NCBI RefSeq assembly: GCF_002899675.1
Contig: NZ_PKUU01000010.1
Coordinates: forward strand, 124,001 to 188,000
Reading direction: 5' to 3'
Source of the DNA: Clostridium sp. chh4-2
Lineage (GTDB): Bacteria > Bacillota > Clostridia > Lachnospirales > Lachnospiraceae
Length of the DNA: 64,000 nt
Part shown: piece by piece, positions 62,594-64,000 of the stretch
Numbering within the stretch: the stretch's first letter is position 1
How the letters are laid out: each line of letters opens with the position of its first letter
Notes under the pieces: model-generated
Told to the model about the DNA's origin: nothing
The model's input: the letters and a program-made list of their open reading frames with translations, nothing else
Database searches by the model: none
Position numbers and translations under genes: made by a program

Positions 62594-64000
62594 ATGACGA
62601 AACATTTGCTGGAATTAAAAGGAATCCGCACCAGCTTCCGTACCGATGGAAAACAGGTTCAGGCGGTGGACGGGGTGTCCATGTATCTGGACCCGGGAGA
62701 GATCATAGGAATCGTAGGGGAATCGGGAAGCGGAAAGTCCGTGACGATGATGAGCATGCTCCAGTTAATCAGTTCGCCGGGTAAGGTGAACGGCGGAGAG
62801 GTGTACATAGAGGGAAGCGATAAAAACATGCTGGAGTATGACGCGCAGAGCGAGGAGATGCGTCATATGAGAGGCGGAAAGGTGAGCATGATCTTCCAGG
62901 AGCCGATGACATCCTTAAATCCGGTGCTGACAATCGGGTACCAGATCCAGGAAAACATCATGCTGCACCTGAAACTGAATAAAGAAGAGGCGAAGGCCAG
63001 AACCATCGAAATGTTAAAGATGGTGAACATCCCGGATGCGGAGCAGAGGTTCCACTACTATCCGCAGCAGTTCTCGGGAGGAATGAGGCAGAGGATCATG
63101 ATTGCCATGGCCATGTCCTCCCAGCCGCAGGTGCTGGTGGCAGACGAGGCGACAACTGCGTTAGACGTAACCACCCAAGCGCAGCTGCTGGAAATGATCC
63201 GGGACATCGCCAAAAAGACCAATACAGCGGTTGTGATTGTAACCCACAACCTTGGAATTGTGGCAAGGTTTGCGGAGCGGATCTATGTTATGTACTCGGG
63301 AAGCGTGGTGGAAACCACCTCGGCAGGCGAGCTGTTTGCAGATCCGGAGCATCCGTATACGAGGGCGCTGTTACGTGCGATTCCCAGACTGGATGACCCG
63401 AAAGACCGGATACTGATCCCCATAGACGGCCTGCCGCCGAACCCGGCATCCCGTCCGGAGTACTGTCCGTTCTATGACCGGTGCGAGTACCGTGTGGACC
63501 GGTGTAAAGAGGGAAAGAGGCCGGAATTAGCAGAAGTTTCTCCGGGACATTTCAGCGCATGCGTGCTGACGGCAGAGGAGAAGGCGCAGAAGGCGGAAGA
63601 GATCGCCAAGAAAGAGATCAAGAAAGCGCCGAAATCCGTAATTCAGGCAGAAAATTGTCTGGAAGTGAAGAATGTAAGGAAGTATTTCCCGGTTTACAAG
63701 GGAATGATGAGGAAAAAAGTTGGAGAAGTAAAGGCCATTGAGGAGATCACTTTCCACGCAAGGAAAGGCGAGACTCTGGGAATTGTAGGGGAAAGCGGAT
63801 GCGGAAAAACCACCCTTGCCCGCTGTATTATGAGAGTTTACCAGCCGGAAGAGGGCGAGATCTTATTTAATGGTACGGATATCGCTAACTTTACGGATAA
63901 ACAGCTGGCGCCCTACCGTTCAAAGATCGCGATGATCTTCCAGGACCCGTTTTCATCCTTGGACCCAAGACAGACGGCAGAGGCTATCGTGGGAGAATCT
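62594..64000 (+). CDS. Fused DppD-DppF double ABC ATPase, cut by window edge
   Basis: The frame from ATG 62594 (GGAGGAAGAGG upstream) stays open to the window end, 469 codons. Domain 1: Walker A GESGSGKS, Q-loop FQEPMTSLNP, signature FSGGMRQR, Walker B LVADEATTALD (Ala in place of Pro), H-loop THNLG, then a Cys cluster CPFYDRCEYRVDRC. A Lys/Ala linker (about residues 329-350) leads to domain 2: KYFPVYKGMMRKKVGEVKAI, Walker A GESGCGKTT, Q-loop [10 protein letters not shown]. Both ATPases of a dipeptide importer are thus in one chain, like GsiA. It powers the permeases encoded just upstream. Confidence 0.92.
   Translation, partial: MTKHLLELKGIRTSFRTDGKQVQAVDGVSMYLDPGEIIGIVGESGSGKSVTMMSMLQLISSPGKVNGGEVYIEGSDKNMLEYDAQSEEMRHMRGGKVSMIFQEPMTSLNPVLTIGYQIQENIMLHLKLNKEEAKARTIEMLKMVNIPDAEQRFHYYPQQFSGGMRQRIMIAMAMSSQPQVLVADEATTALDVTTQAQLLEMIRDIAKKTNTAVVIVTHNLGIVARFAERIYVMYSGSVVETTSAGELFADPEHPYTRALLRAIPRLDDPKDRILIPIDGLPPNPASRPEYCPFYDRCEYRVDRCKEGKRPELAEVSPGHFSACVLTAEEKAQKAEEIAKKEIKKAPKSVIQAENCLEVKNVRKYFPVYKGMMRKKVGEVKAIEEITFHARKGETLGIVGESGCGKTTLARCIMRVYQPEEGEILFNGTDIANFTDKQLAPYRSKIAMIFQDPFSSLDPRQTAEAIVGES

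Noticed and set aside
1-64000. CRISPR array, tRNA, rRNA, prophage or intact insertion sequence
   Set aside because: No regularly spaced repeats, cloverleaf gene, rRNA-like stretch, integrase or complete transposase was found in reading the window.

Overview
The window reads as a chromosomal segment of an anaerobic, medium-GC Bacillota, most likely a gut Clostridia of the Lachnospiraceae type. This is an inference from strong AGGAGG ribosome sites, the rpsF-ssb-rpsR order, a DUF951 gene, many zinc-ribbon membrane proteins, several LysR regulators and Dpp/Opp-type importers. No rRNA, tRNA, CRISPR array, phage module or intact insertion sequence was recognised.

1-12,025: an uninterrupted same-strand cluster of cell-envelope genes. 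It holds two TPR proteins (one cut by the window edge), a 41-aa membrane peptide, five proteins with cytosolic-type zinc ribbons (four of them membrane anchored), two paralogous propeller-like ectodomain proteins, a VWA-YARHG protein, a twin SH3b protein and a membrane-anchored M14 peptidase. This looks like one envelope system and is the best candidate here for something undescribed.

12,146-22,094: housekeeping genes. These are a DUF2156 protein, an Eis-like acetyltransferase, a sirtuin, an aldo/keto reductase, DUF951, a GntR regulator with a metallophosphoesterase, a copper module (CsoR and a CopA carrying a C-terminal CopZ-like domain) with two visible CsoR operators, and rpsF-ssb-rpsR.

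22,471-26,444: a 7TMR-DISM-type histidine kinase, its OmpR-type regulator, a 53-aa ORF and a GAF-receiver protein.

26,466-38,629: a LysR regulator divergent from a 2-keto-3-deoxygluconate kinase and two nearly identical DapA-family aldolases (951-bp tandem duplication). These are followed by a UPF0303 gene, a tripartite tricarboxylate transporter (TctB-TctA-TctC), an aldehyde dehydrogenase, a CoA-disulfide-reductase/rhodanese protein and a small sirohaem/4Fe-4S reductase. The block ends in a 52-bp perfect palindrome shared with a convergent LysR gene.

38,724-47,600: a LysR regulator divergent from two C45-type Ntn hydrolases and a complete five-gene Dpp/Opp ABC importer. This suggests uptake and amide hydrolysis of acylated or peptide-like compounds.

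47,601-50,090: a hairpin-rich non-coding stretch, an unknown lipoprotein and a secreted protein with a C-terminal cell-wall-binding-like repeat.

50,102-54,484 (minus strand): a GH120-type beta-xylosidase with a LacI operator at its promoter, the LacI regulator and a GGDEF protein.

54,688-64,000: an unknown membrane protein, a tyrosine phosphatase and two tandem LysR genes, then a UxuA-like gene leading a second peptide-type ABC operon. That operon ends in a fused double ATPase cut by the window edge.
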